From: Bacteroidaceae bacterium HV4-6-C5C
GTDB lineage: Bacteria; Bacteroidota; Bacteroidia; Bacteroidales; Bacteroidaceae
Direction: 5' to 3'
Length of the DNA stretch: 64,000 nucleotides
Assembly: GCA_007896885.1 (NCBI GenBank)
Contig: VOIU01000007.1
Location: 62,001-126,000 of the forward strand
Translations under genes and position numbers: made by a program
The notes under the pieces: model-generated
The model's input: only the letters and a program-made list of their open reading frames with translations
Told to the model about the DNA's origin: nothing
Databases searched by the model: none
Shown: positions 9,432-17,684 of the stretch, in pieces
Position numbering within the stretch: the first letter of the stretch is position 1
Layout of the letters: each line of letters starts with the position of its first letter

Positions 9432-11213
9432 ATGAAGACAAGCCATTATACACTGCTCATTTCACACATAATACTCCTATTATTACTCTTTGATTCTTGT
9501 GAAGAGGCAAAACTACCTCCAATGGAATCAGCTCAATTAAAGATCAATGTGGAGTGGACAGATTTTTCATTTCACTTTTCTGCTGAGGTTTCTAAATCGG
9601 ATAATATAACAATAGAAGAACAGGGCTTTGTTTTTACCTATCCAAAATACTATTCGGACGATTACTGGAGCAGTAATGAAACAAAAAGTGAAACATTCGT
9701 AATCAGCAAAAATATGCCGTTTGAATATGCTGTAAAAGAAGAATGGCCGTCCCAAATGCAATGTCGGATATATGCCTACATAAAAACCAATTATGGTAAT
9801 TTCCGCAGTGAGGAACAAAATATTTTTACCGGTGCCCAAGAAACACCTATAATAACGTCTATCCTTCATGTGCCGGATGAAGAAAACAAACAGCTATGGA
9901 CCTCACCTGGTGGAACAGTTTATATCGAGGGTAGAGGCTTTTCTAAAACGCTATACAGGAACAAAATATGGGTGAGCGATGGAGAAAATACTATGACTTT
10001 ATATCCAGAAGAAGCGAGCCCTAGCAAAATTAAAGCAAGATATTATTCGGGAGGATGGCCTAAAATCGGTAAATGCCCGATATTCCTCCAGGTAGGAAAC
10101 GTTGACTGCCCATCTCAGATGTCTTTTGAAATAAGCGGTACGACGCTCGTTAGTACCGAACCATCATCATTCTACTATGGAGACGAAATAACTCTTCATC
10201 TAAAGGATTTTCAAGCAACAGACAATTTTCAACTGCAGATGCTTAGTAGCGAAGGTTGGAATGACCAATTCAAAATTGTATCGATGGCTGAGAACAAAAT
10301 AAGACTTCGCATATACCCTCATAAAACCCAGGATGTGAAAATACGATTATATGACAAGAATCATAGATATGGACCTGATTTGCCCATGTCTATTAACAAT
10401 CCATGGGTAGTAATCAACCATCTTGAAATGCCATATATCGACGCGCATTGCATATATAAAGGAAAAGGATACATATATAGCGTAAGCGAAAAAAGTCTAA
10501 TCTGCTACAATCCAGTTACAAACCAATGGAGTAGCTATCAATTTGAAATTCCAAGTATAGCATCTTTAGATCGTGTTTTCTTATTAGGTATGAACAATTA
10601 TATTTATATGTTAGTTCGGATGCAGCCTCTATGGGTACAGGAAGAATGGACGACCCGATATAGACAATTATTCTATCGTTTCAATTTGGCAACTTATCAT
10701 TGGGAACAACTAAAAAATAATGATTTAGACGACTTACAATTTATGAATGTTAATTATATAGCATGGGATCAAAAAACGGCATATTTACATAACGATGACG
10801 ATTGCTTTTTAAGAATATACCATTCTGAAACGGACTCTTGGGATAAATCGTCCCAGTCCAGCATATACAAAAATATAAACATGATAGGCAGATACGGAGA
10901 ATATATATATTTTTCTAAAAATCCATGGACAGAAGAAAATAATAAAATTTATCGCTTCAAACCTGGAAATATTGAACATTTCGAATTAGTCTTTGATGGA
11001 AAAGACCTGCTTTGGAACAATATTCAAGACCCTGTCATGCACAAAAATTACATTTATTTTCAGAATGTATATGGCGTTTTTCGGGTAAATCTTTCTGCAC
11101 CTATATCCACATTGGAGTCCTTGGCAGGACCTCTAGAAAATGGAATGATAATTCCTTCGGATAGAGGTGTCTTTTTTTACGATAAAACAGCAACATACAA
11201 ATATTCTAAATAA
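9432..11213 (+). CDS. lipoprotein with IPT/TIG domain and propeller-like C-terminus
   Basis: 593 residues. Lipoprotein signal: hydrophobic LLISHIILLLLLF followed by lipobox LFDSC with the acylated Cys near residue 23, then acidic EE, typical for surface-exposed Bacteroidetes lipoproteins. Residues about 135-215 look like an IPT/TIG immunoglobulin-like domain (PGGTVYIEGRGFSKTLYRNKIWV cannot be quoted whole; key part is TVYIEGRGFS). A second similar domain follows at about 220-315. The last 270 residues contain repeated blades of the type YKGKGYIYSVSEKSLICYNP and KIYRFKPGN, suggesting a kelch-like propeller. It probably binds a glycan or protein at the cell surface with the adjacent barrel protein. 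Function is inference. Confidence 0.72.
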   Translation: MKTSHYTLLISHIILLLLLFDSCEEAKLPPMESAQLKINVEWTDFSFHFSAEVSKSDNITIEEQGFVFTYPKYYSDDYWSSNETKSETFVISKNMPFEYAVKEEWPSQMQCRIYAYIKTNYGNFRSEEQNIFTGAQETPIITSILHVPDEENKQLWTSPGGTVYIEGRGFSKTLYRNKIWVSDGENTMTLYPEEASPSKIKARYYSGGWPKIGKCPIFLQVGNVDCPSQMSFEISGTTLVSTEPSSFYYGDEITLHLKDFQATDNFQLQMLSSEGWNDQFKIVSMAENKIRLRIYPHKTQDVKIRLYDKNHRYGPDLPMSINNPWVVINHLEMPYIDAHCIYKGKGYIYSVSEKSLICYNPVTNQWSSYQFEIPSIASLDRVFLLGMNNYIYMLVRMQPLWVQEEWTTRYRQLFYRFNLATYHWEQLKNNDLDDLQFMNVNYIAWDQKTAYLHNDDDCFLRIYHSETDSWDKSSQSSIYKNINMIGRYGEYIYFSKNPWTEENNKIYRFKPGNIEHFELVFDGKDLLWNNIQDPVMHKNYIYFQNVYGVFRVNLSAPISTLESLAGPLENGMIIPSDRGVFFYDKTATYKYSK

Positions 11214-11483
11214 AAAACATAGATAACCCAAACATCTACAGCATAGCTGTTTCTATTATTTTTATTAAGCACTCCTTATGCCATTAATAACACATCATAT
11301 AGTTGATATTCAAGCAATAATTATATTATTGATTTATCATATATCCGCAAAGTTTAGTTGTTTTAGAACATAGGTCTTACAAATCTAAGTTTGTACAGAA
11401 ATTAGATATTACATAAAACATCTACTGTGAACATCAAATAAAATTATTATTATAAATGCCATTGCAAATAAGAGCTATGACAA

Positions 11484-12554
11484 TCAATCCTTCTCAGCCA
11501 ACAATTCCAATATTAATTTATAAATAGCATCTTCTTTGTCTTCATTAAATCCTACCCAATGCCCTCTAATGATACCTTTCTTATCGATCAAGATTCGGAC
11601 AGGTACTGCTTGGATGTAATAATTACCATTAATATCGTTAGGCTTATAAGAAAAAGGAGCCGTAGAACGAAGATCAGTAGCAATTTGTACATGATGCCAA
11701 CTTTCAATGCTATCTTCTTTTATTGCCTTCTTCCATTCAGCTGTTCTTCTCAAATCTACATTAACGCCTACAATCTCGAATCCCTGATTATGATATTGTT
11801 CGTAAAAAGGCTTCATTCTTTTAAAAGCTTCACGACAATAAGTACAAGAAGAAGCCCATGCATCCATCAATAAAACTTTCCCTTTGAAATCGGATAAAGA
11901 GGTCGTTGTCATATTTTGTCTCAACCAATATGGAGACTCTTCCTTAGCTTTCCAGTAAGGAGCCTTTCGGCCGGGAATCATATTTTTTTGTCGTACAATA
12001 AAATCCTCTACTAATCTTCCAGAAAATGACTTCTGAATATCAGGAGAAAGAGTCTTAAGCAAAGAATCAGACTCTTCAACAGAACACGACCGATTTCCTA
12101 CAAGCATAAAAAGTGCTTCTCCCGCAACATACGAATCAGGATATTGGGCTATTGTTTGCTTCCAAATCTTAACTCGCTGTTCTTTTGTTTCAGCCTTTGA
12201 CATCATTTCATCTTCCAAATCTTGTATTTTTTGGTTTTTTGAACCCTTAACTGAAATAATATTCTGTTTATTTGCATCCAAAGTAAGTTCAATATTATTA
12301 GGTTCAAGCCAAAAAACTTTTTCATCTATATAAGCACGTGTCGGTTCTGTTACATACCCTTCAAGTGAGAACTTTCCATTCATTAGAGGAGCTTTAAGAG
12401 TTACTAAAACAGTATCTTTATAATATTCCAACCTAACTTCTCCATTTTTTTTATTAAGATACACACCATTAACTCTATAATTAGTTGAAACTTGACTAAA
12501 TACAGAATTACACACACACATCACACAGAGCAAAGTAAAGATCGTTTTTTTCAT
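11484..12554 (-). CDS. TlpA/ResA-like periplasmic thioredoxin-fold protein
   Basis: 356 residues with a signal peptide (1-20, cleavage near SVFSQ). N-terminal about 25-110 resembles the DUF4369 beta domain common in Bacteroidetes TlpA proteins; a helical linker (110-195) follows; the C-terminal redoxin domain (about 197-350) has the active-site CTYC at residues 237-240 in LLMDAWASSCTYC and the cis-Pro region AVPVRILIDKKG. It would act as a thiol-disulfide oxidoreductase in the periplasm. The gene is single and convergent to the IPT/TIG lipoprotein gene. Partner proteins are not visible. Confidence 0.85.
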   Translation of the reverse strand: MKKTIFTLLCVMCVCNSVFSQVSTNYRVNGVYLNKKNGEVRLEYYKDTVLVTLKAPLMNGKFSLEGYVTEPTRAYIDEKVFWLEPNNIELTLDANKQNIISVKGSKNQKIQDLEDEMMSKAETKEQRVKIWKQTIAQYPDSYVAGEALFMLVGNRSCSVEESDSLLKTLSPDIQKSFSGRLVEDFIVRQKNMIPGRKAPYWKAKEESPYWLRQNMTTTSLSDFKGKVLLMDAWASSCTYCREAFKRMKPFYEQYHNQGFEIVGVNVDLRRTAEWKKAIKEDSIESWHHVQIATDLRSTAPFSYKPNDINGNYYIQAVPVRILIDKKGIIRGHWVGFNEDKEDAIYKLILELLAEKD

Positions 12555-12856
12555 ACAGCTTATTTTTTAAGTTATTTCCAATAAGAACCATTATTAGCTA
12601 AATAGAGATTTCTTCATTATTCACACATAACTTACAAATAAAAACATTATTTTTTTAAATTCCATCACATAAAATAGAATAAAAATAATTACGCTTGATA
12701 AGAAACCAAGTAGTCTACATACCAGCTGTAGACACCATGCCTAACAGAAAAGGCGAAGAATGATTTTTTGCTCTATCGGCGCTTGGCGGAGTATTATACA
12801 CAACAGGAGTATACTCTATTTTATTTTTAAAAAATCCTCCGTTTTCCCTCCTCTTC
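12555..12856. other. intergenic spacer
   Basis: AT-rich spacer upstream of the TlpA gene and downstream of the DUF4373-like gene. It contains a short inverted repeat GTCTACA-N7-TGTAGAC at 12713-12733 and the palindrome GAGTATACTC at 12809-12818. No convincing gene was seen. Confidence 0.4.
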
Positions 12857-12886
12857 AACTCCTCCCGAGGAATCGAGGGAGGAGTT
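12857..12886 (-). terminator. hairpin downstream of the DUF4373-like gene
   Basis: Perfect 10-bp stem AACTCCTCCC / GGGAGGAGTT (12857-12866 and 12877-12886) with a 10-nt loop, 15 nt past the stop codon on the minus strand. The nearest T-run on that strand is about 25 nt further, so termination efficiency is uncertain. Confidence 0.5.
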
Positions 12887-12930
12887 TATGCTACGCTTTA
12901 CTATGCTATACTATGCTGTGCTATGCTATG
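12886..12930. repeat. pentanucleotide tandem repeat, nine units
   Basis: Nine consecutive 5-bp units of consensus CTATG (TTATG CTACG CTTTA CTATG and so on; plus strand), five of which deviate by one or two bases. The array covers the last ten codons of the DUF4373-like gene and ends against the downstream hairpin. On the coding strand it yields the C-terminal HSIAQHSIA. Confidence 0.85.
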
Positions 12931-13470
12931 TGTACCCAATGTAACATTTTCGGCCCTAAATGTTACATCATCATTGTTAAGTAACTGTTTTTCAGCCGAT
13001 GAAGAAAAACCTTCAGATTCATTTTCTTTCTTGGTACTTGCATCTGTTTTCGGAGATGCACCAACCATTGTCTTCTTCGCATTAGGCAAAACACAATATT
13101 CCGCTTCAATAAGCGAGCCCCGTCTACGTTTTGTACTAAACAGGTATTGGCTCTGTATATCGGCAGAAGTCAGCACCTGTTTCTCTCTAAAAAGCGCGGT
13201 ATCGAATATTCCGTACTTTACGGCCAGCAAAATGATGCGTTTTACATCAGCAGCAGTTTTTTCATATAGATCAGCCGATATATCTTCATAAAAGAGGTCG
13301 TCTACATAAATGTAATACCCCTCACCACCATAAATATAGGACAACACTTCCACCAGTACAACAACGGCAGCATCACCTTCACGCTTCATTATGCGTTGGA
13401 TAAGGCGATTGTGTATGAAATCAGTATCCATAGGGAAATAGTCTAATCCCCGTTTCTTTATTTTAGCCAT
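12901..13470 (-). CDS. DUF4373 / Lin1244-Lin1753-like protein
   Basis: 189 residues. The N-terminal 110 residues (GLDYFPMDTDFIHNRLIQRI, then VVVLVEVLSYIYGGEGYYI and VKRIILLAVKYGIFD) resemble the winged-helix-like Lin1244/Lin1753 domain found in phage and plasmid replication-associated proteins and in many isolated Bacteroides genes. Residues 112-189 are polar and low-complexity, ending in HSIAQHSIA encoded by the pentanucleotide array. Other members I know of are often longer, so the C-terminus may be truncated or variable. No primase, integrase or HU-like partner is next to it, so it looks like a solitary remnant or a stand-alone regulator. Domain identity is pattern recognition; function is unknown. 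Confidence 0.7.
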   Translation of the reverse strand: MAKIKKRGLDYFPMDTDFIHNRLIQRIMKREGDAAVVVLVEVLSYIYGGEGYYIYVDDLFYEDISADLYEKTAADVKRIILLAVKYGIFDTALFREKQVLTSADIQSQYLFSTKRRRGSLIEAEYCVLPNAKKTMVGASPKTDASTKKENESEGFSSSAEKQLLNNDDVTFRAENVTLGTHSIAQHSIA

Positions 13471-14136
13471 CTTTCTTCTAATTATTAACAGTAAAAATTA
13501 AATTGTTTTATACTTGCTCACAAGTTGATCATTCGAAACCTGCAACGCACGCTCAAACTACTTGCCCCGCAAAAGCGAGCGGTTGACAGTGTAAAAGAAC
13601 AAGAGCCCTCCGGTAAGCGAACCGAAGCCTTTCGGTACAAGAACCAAAGCCCTTGCATTCGGGAACCACAGCCCTACACTAAAGGTATACCTTATATATC
13701 ATAAGTCGCAGGAAAGAAAAATCAGATCCTAATGATTATGGAGCTTCTGCGGTGGGAGGATTACTGTGGGAAATAAAATAGTTGTTCTTTATAATTTCTA
13801 TATCCATTGATGTTGTGTCAACTAAATTGACGGTTTTTCCAGTGTAAAATAAAAATGTTTTTCCGCAGGAAGCAAACAGTTTTTCAGTTTAACGCATAAA
13901 AAGTCCGTAAAGCATTATGCATGAATGCATAGCACATTTTTAAATCTTTACTAAAGTAAAAAACATCAGTGGAAAGTAGATGAAATGTAACACCCATCAC
14001 TTATACTTTACTTTTTCAACCCTTTTTTTTGAAGCTAAAACGCTTTTATTGAATAAGACAGGGAACGAAGTATTGCATATTGTATAAAAAGGTATAAAAT
14101 ACACCCTATTCTGCATATTTTTTCCAAATTAATCCC
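13471..14136. other. intergenic region with repeats and palindromes
   Basis: Long spacer between the leftward DUF4373-like gene and rightward argR. Besides the 22-bp repeats (13597-13684) it holds TATGCATGAATGCATA at 13916-13931, a perfect palindrome with a 2-bp centre, and TTTACTAAAGTAAA at 13947-13960, also perfect. No gene was seen in any frame. Confidence 0.5.
13597..13684. repeat. four degenerate 22-bp direct repeats
   Basis: Four head-to-tail units of exactly 22 bp start at 13597, 13619, 13641 and 13663. Each opens with GAACCAAAGCCCT or a close variant (GAACAAGAGCCCT, GAACCGAAGCCTT, GAACCAAAGCCCT, GAACCACAGCCCT) and diverges in its second half. They lie 127 nt upstream of the DUF4373-like gene. 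The period is about two helical turns, as in iterons or arrays of operator sites. Confidence 0.8.
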
Positions 14137-14144
14137 TATTTTTG
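14137..14144 (+). promoter_or_regulatory. promoter -7 element for argR operon
   Basis: TATTTTTG matches the Bacteroides -7 consensus, 20 nt before the argR ATG, which would place transcription start close to 14150. Confidence 0.6.
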
Positions 14145-14154
14145 CAGAATCACT

Positions 14155-14168
14155 AGAATAATTATGCA
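14155..14168. promoter_or_regulatory. ARG-box-like operator at argR start
   Basis: AGAATAATTATGCA agrees at 12 of 14 positions with the classical ARG box core TGAATAATTATTCA known from enterobacterial ArgR. It sits between the expected transcription start and the argR start codon, the usual place for an autoregulatory operator. Whether Bacteroides ArgR uses this consensus is not known to me. Confidence 0.4.
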
Positions 14169-14646
14169 GAATATGAAAAAGAAAGCCAATCGGTTAGATG
14201 CCATCAAAATGATTATTTCCAGCAAAGAAGTGAGTTCACAAGATGAATTATTGCAAGCTTTGGAAAAAGAAGGTTTTGAACTGACGCAAGCCACTTTATC
14301 ACGCGACTTGAAACAGCTGAAAGTGGCCAAAGCAGCAAATATGAATGGCAAATATATCTATGTGCTGCCCAACAATATAATGTACAAACGTTCTACTGAG
14401 GAGAGCGCAAGCGAAATGCTGATGACCAGCGGATTTATTTCATTACAATTCTCTGGTAACATTGCAGTCATCCGCACGCGTACAGGCTATGCCAGTAGTA
14501 TGGCTTATGATATTGATAACCGTGAATGCCCTGCAATCTTAGGGACAATAGCCGGAGATGATACTATTATGCTTGTACTCCACGAAGCGGCGTCTCATGA
14601 TGAGGTGCATGATTTTCTTTCGCAAATCATTCCGAATTTATACTAA
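14164..14646 (+). CDS. argR: arginine repressor ArgR
   Basis: Arginine-responsive hexameric DNA-binding regulator. 160 residues, normal length. N-terminal winged helix (about 10-75) with the recognition-helix region LTQATLSRDLKQLKVAK; C-terminal oligomerisation and arginine-binding domain (about 85-160) with TIAGDDTIMLV carrying the ligand-binding Asp pair. The start at 14164 gives MQNMKKK; the ATG at 14173 is an equally plausible start because the first ATG overlaps an operator-like sequence. It heads a rightward series of arginine genes with gaps of 20-40 nt and is expected to control them and itself. Confidence 0.93.
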   Translation: MQNMKKKANRLDAIKMIISSKEVSSQDELLQALEKEGFELTQATLSRDLKQLKVAKAANMNGKYIYVLPNNIMYKRSTEESASEMLMTSGFISLQFSGNIAVIRTRTGYASSMAYDIDNRECPAILGTIAGDDTIMLVLHEAASHDEVHDFLSQIIPNLY

Positions 14647-14683
14647 AATATACATAGTTTTAATCTGAACTGAAGAATAAGAG

Positions 14684-15241
14684 ATGGATGAGAGAGAGAT
14701 AGATGTGATGGTTGCAGATGCCTCACATGAAGTTTATGTGGATGAAATTTTGAATACGATTCGTGAAGCCGCCAAAGTCCGTGGGACAGGTATCGCAGAA
14801 CGAACCCATGAATATGTTGCCACTAAGATGAGAGAAGGCAAGGCGATTATTGCCTTGTGTGGAGACAAGTTTGCCGGTTTTACTTACATTGAGAGTTGGG
14901 GAAACAAGCAGTATGTAGCGACTTCTGGACTTATAGTCCATCCTGACTTCCGTGGGGCCGGATTGGCAAAACGCATAAAGCAGGCATCATTCCGTTTAGC
15001 ACGATTGCGATGGCCAAACGCTAAGATTTTCAGCCTTACCAGCGGTGCTGCCGTCATGAAGATGAACACCGAATTGGGATATGTTCCTGTCACGTTCAAT
15101 GAGTTGACAGATGATGATTCTTTTTGGAAAGGATGTGAAGGGTGTATTAACCATGATATTTTAATGGCGAAGAACCGTAAGTTTTGCATCTGTACAGCTA
15201 TGCTTTACGATCCCAAAGAGCATAAAGATGATAATATTTAG
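14684..15241 (+). CDS. GNAT acyltransferase, probable N-acyl(succinyl)glutamate synthase
   Basis: 185 residues with a single GNAT domain (about 5-135): beta-strand TSGLIVHPDFRGAGLAKRI carries the acyl-CoA-binding RGAGLA loop. The C-terminal 35 residues have a cysteine-rich tail, CEGC (about 150-153) and CIC (about 168-170), unusual for GNAT enzymes. It lies between argR and argG, where the pathway requires an enzyme acylating glutamate; no classical argA or argJ is in the window. Because the transcarbamylase in this window is of the succinylornithine type, the acyl donor is inferred to be succinyl-CoA. I recall genetic evidence that the Bacteroides thetaiotaomicron counterpart is needed for arginine synthesis, but cannot verify it here. 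Confidence 0.75.
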   Translation: MDEREIDVMVADASHEVYVDEILNTIREAAKVRGTGIAERTHEYVATKMREGKAIIALCGDKFAGFTYIESWGNKQYVATSGLIVHPDFRGAGLAKRIKQASFRLARLRWPNAKIFSLTSGAAVMKMNTELGYVPVTFNELTDDDSFWKGCEGCINHDILMAKNRKFCICTAMLYDPKEHKDDNI

Positions 15242-15262
15242 GAATAAAAATATAACAGTATT

Positions 15263-16462
15263 ATGAAGAAGAAAGTAGTAGTGGCATTTAGCGGCGGATT
15301 GGATACCTCATTCACCGTAATGTATCTGGCTAAAGAGAAAGGATACGAAGTATATGCAGCTTGCGCCAATACAGGTGGATTCAGCCCCGAACAGCTAAAA
15401 ACGAACGAAGAAAATGCATATAAGCTGGGCGCTGTAAAGTATGTTACGTTAGACGTTACACAGGAATATTACGAAAAAAGTCTGAAGTATATGGTGTTCG
15501 GTAATGTATTGCGCAACGGCACCTACCCTATATCTGTAAGTTCAGAGCGTATTTTCCAGGCCCTTGCCATTGCTCGCTATGCAAACGAGATCGGCGCAGA
15601 TGCCATAGCTCACGGTTCTACAGGAGCAGGAAACGACCAGATTCGTTTCGACATGACTTTCCTTGTACTGGCTCCTAATGTCGAAATCATTACCCTAACC
15701 CGTGATATGGCTTTGACTCGTCAAGAGGAAATTGACTATCTTAACAAGCATGGATTTAGTGCTGATTTCGCAAAATTGAAATACTCCTATAATGTAGGAT
15801 TATGGGGTACATCTATTTGTGGCGGTGAAATACTGGATTCCGCTCAAGGACTTCCCGAAAGTGCATACTTGAAACATGCGGTTAAAGAAGGCAGTGAGGA
15901 ATTACGCCTCGAATTCAAAAATGGCGAAATACACGCTGTAAACGGCGAAGTGTTTGAAGATAAAATATTGGCTATTCAGAAAGTGGAAGAGATTGGCGCA
16001 GCATACGGCATCGGTCGTGACATGCACGTTGGCGATACAATTATCGGTATTAAAGGTCGTGTAGGTTTTGAAGCCGCAGCCCCCATGCTCATTATCGGAG
16101 CGCATCGCTTCCTTGAGAAATATACACTTAGCAAATGGCAGCAGTATTGGAAAGATCAGGTAGCCAACTGGTATGGTATGTTCCTTCACGAAAGTCAATA
16201 CTTGGAACCGGTAATGCGGGATATTGAAGCTATGTTGCAAGAGAGCCAGCGAAATGTCAATGGTACTGCAATCCTCGAACTTCGTCCGCTTTCCTTCTCA
16301 ACGGTAGGTGTGGAATCGGAAGATGATCTCGTAAAAACTAAATTCGGAGAATACGGTGAGATGCAAAAAGGATGGACTGCAGAAGATGCAAAAGGTTTCA
16401 TCAAAGTACTCTCCACTCCTTTGAGGGTTTATTACAACAACCATAAAGACGAAGAGATTTAG
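15263..16462 (+). CDS. argG: argininosuccinate synthase
   Basis: Joins citrulline and aspartate with ATP to give argininosuccinate, the penultimate step of arginine synthesis. 399 residues, full length. N-terminal PP-loop VVVAFSGGLDTSFTVMYL (residues 4-21) binds ATP; AHGSTGAGNDQIRFD (about 114-128) is the citrulline/aspartate-binding signature; RPLSFSTVGVES near the C-terminus belongs to the multimerisation tail. Starts 21 nt after the GNAT gene. Confidence 0.97.
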   Translation: MKKKVVVAFSGGLDTSFTVMYLAKEKGYEVYAACANTGGFSPEQLKTNEENAYKLGAVKYVTLDVTQEYYEKSLKYMVFGNVLRNGTYPISVSSERIFQALAIARYANEIGADAIAHGSTGAGNDQIRFDMTFLVLAPNVEIITLTRDMALTRQEEIDYLNKHGFSADFAKLKYSYNVGLWGTSICGGEILDSAQGLPESAYLKHAVKEGSEELRLEFKNGEIHAVNGEVFEDKILAIQKVEEIGAAYGIGRDMHVGDTIIGIKGRVGFEAAAPMLIIGAHRFLEKYTLSKWQQYWKDQVANWYGMFLHESQYLEPVMRDIEAMLQESQRNVNGTAILELRPLSFSTVGVESEDDLVKTKFGEYGEMQKGWTAEDAKGFIKVLSTPLRVYYNNHKDEEI

Positions 16463-16500
16463 GTTTATCCGTTTTGGAACAATTATAAAAAAGATATATC

Positions 16501-16692
16501 ATGAACAAAAAACTTACACGCTCATCCAGCAATAAAATGTTGGCCGGAATCTGCGGAGGATTGGCCGAATACTTTGAACTCGACGCATCTCTGGTACGTA
16601 TAGGCTATGCTGTATTGACTCTGTTTACCGCTTTTGCAGGAGTACCGATATACCTTATCATGTGGCTAATTGTTCCAAAACAAAAATTCTAG
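16501..16692 (+). CDS. PspC-domain membrane mini-protein
   Basis: 63 residues, almost entirely one PspC domain: KLTRSSSNKMLAGICGGLAE and YFELDASLVRIGYAVLTL followed by a membrane segment FAGVPIYLIMWLIVPK. PspC proteins are associated with envelope-stress responses; here it is a stand-alone small inner-membrane protein. It sits inside the arginine operon, 38 nt after argG and 4 nt before argC, so it must be cotranscribed. A role in arginine synthesis is not known. Confidence 0.9.
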   Translation: MNKKLTRSSSNKMLAGICGGLAEYFELDASLVRIGYAVLTLFTAFAGVPIYLIMWLIVPKQKF

Positions 16693-16696
16693 AAAT

Positions 16697-17665
16697 ATGA
16701 TTAAAGTTGGAATTATCGGGGGGGCCGGATATACGGCGGGTGAATTGATTCGCTTGCTGATCAATCACCCCGACACGGACATTACATTCATCAACAGTAG
16801 CAGCAATGCCGGCAACAAAATCACAGATGTGCACGAAGGCTTGTATGGTGAAACTGAGTTGGTTTTTACCAATGAATTGCCGTTGGATGAAATAGATGTT
16901 CTTTTCTTCTGCACTGCCCACGGTGATACGAAAAAGTTCATGGAAACACATAATGTGCCGGATAAACTGAAAATTATCGACTTGTCGATGGATTACCGCA
17001 TTGAACGTGAAGACCATGACTTCGTATATGGCTTGCCCGAACTGAATCGCCGTGCTACATGTATGGCCAAACATGTGGCAAACCCGGGCTGTTTTGCCAC
17101 GTGCATCCAGTTGGGATTATTACCCCTTGCCAAACATCTCATGCTAAACAGTGATATAATGGTGAACGCCATCACAGGTAGTACGGGCGCAGGTGTAAAA
17201 CCCGGAGCAACCAGCCATTTCAGCTGGCGGGATAACAACTTAAGCGTATACAAAGCTTTTGAACATCAGCATATTCCGGAGATCAAGCAATCTCTGAAAA
17301 AACTCCAAAGCAGCTTTGATGCAGATATAGACTTTATCCCGTATCGCGGAAACTTTCCAAGAGGCATATTTGCAACGATTGTAATCAAAACCAAAGTTGC
17401 ACTGGATGAAATCAAACGTATATATGATGAGTATTATGAAGAAGACTCTTTTGTGCACATCGTCGACAAGAATATTGACCTGAAGCAGGTCGTAAATACT
17501 AATAAATGTTTGTTGCACCTGGAAAAGCATGGTGACAAACTATTGATTATTTCGTGTATAGACAATCTGCTGAAAGGAGCTAGCGGTCAGGCTGTTCACA
17601 ACATGAACCTGATGTTTAATCTGGAAGAAACAGTAGGATTACGCTTAAAACCCTCTGCATTCTAA
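16697..17665 (+). CDS. argC: N-acyl-gamma-glutamyl-phosphate reductase
   Basis: NADPH-dependent reduction of N-acylglutamyl phosphate to the semialdehyde. 322 residues counting from the ATG at 16697, chosen because MIKVGIIGGAGYTAGELIRL begins the Rossmann fold at once, whereas the longer frame from 16670 would overlap the PspC gene. Catalytic Cys is in VANPGCFATCIQLG (about residue 133) and the His in the GATSHFSWRDNN region. In this organism the substrate is probably the succinylated form. Spacing to PspC is 4 nt and to argD 19 nt. Confidence 0.95.
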   Translation: MIKVGIIGGAGYTAGELIRLLINHPDTDITFINSSSNAGNKITDVHEGLYGETELVFTNELPLDEIDVLFFCTAHGDTKKFMETHNVPDKLKIIDLSMDYRIEREDHDFVYGLPELNRRATCMAKHVANPGCFATCIQLGLLPLAKHLMLNSDIMVNAITGSTGAGVKPGATSHFSWRDNNLSVYKAFEHQHIPEIKQSLKKLQSSFDADIDFIPYRGNFPRGIFATIVIKTKVALDEIKRIYDEYYEEDSFVHIVDKNIDLKQVVNTNKCLLHLEKHGDKLLIISCIDNLLKGASGQAVHNMNLMFNLEETVGLRLKPSAF

Positions 17666-17684
17666 CAACAACGACAAAAAGATT

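Noticed and set aside
12901..12930. CRISPR or satellite origin for the CTATG array
   Set aside because: Units are 5 bp with no spacers, so it is a simple tandem repeat.
13597..13684. CRISPR array
   Set aside because: Repeats abut one another at 22 bp with no unique spacers, and no cas gene is present.
14884..15189. Open frame antisense to the GNAT gene
   Set aside because: Fully covered by the GNAT reading frame, with no domain and no promoter of its own.
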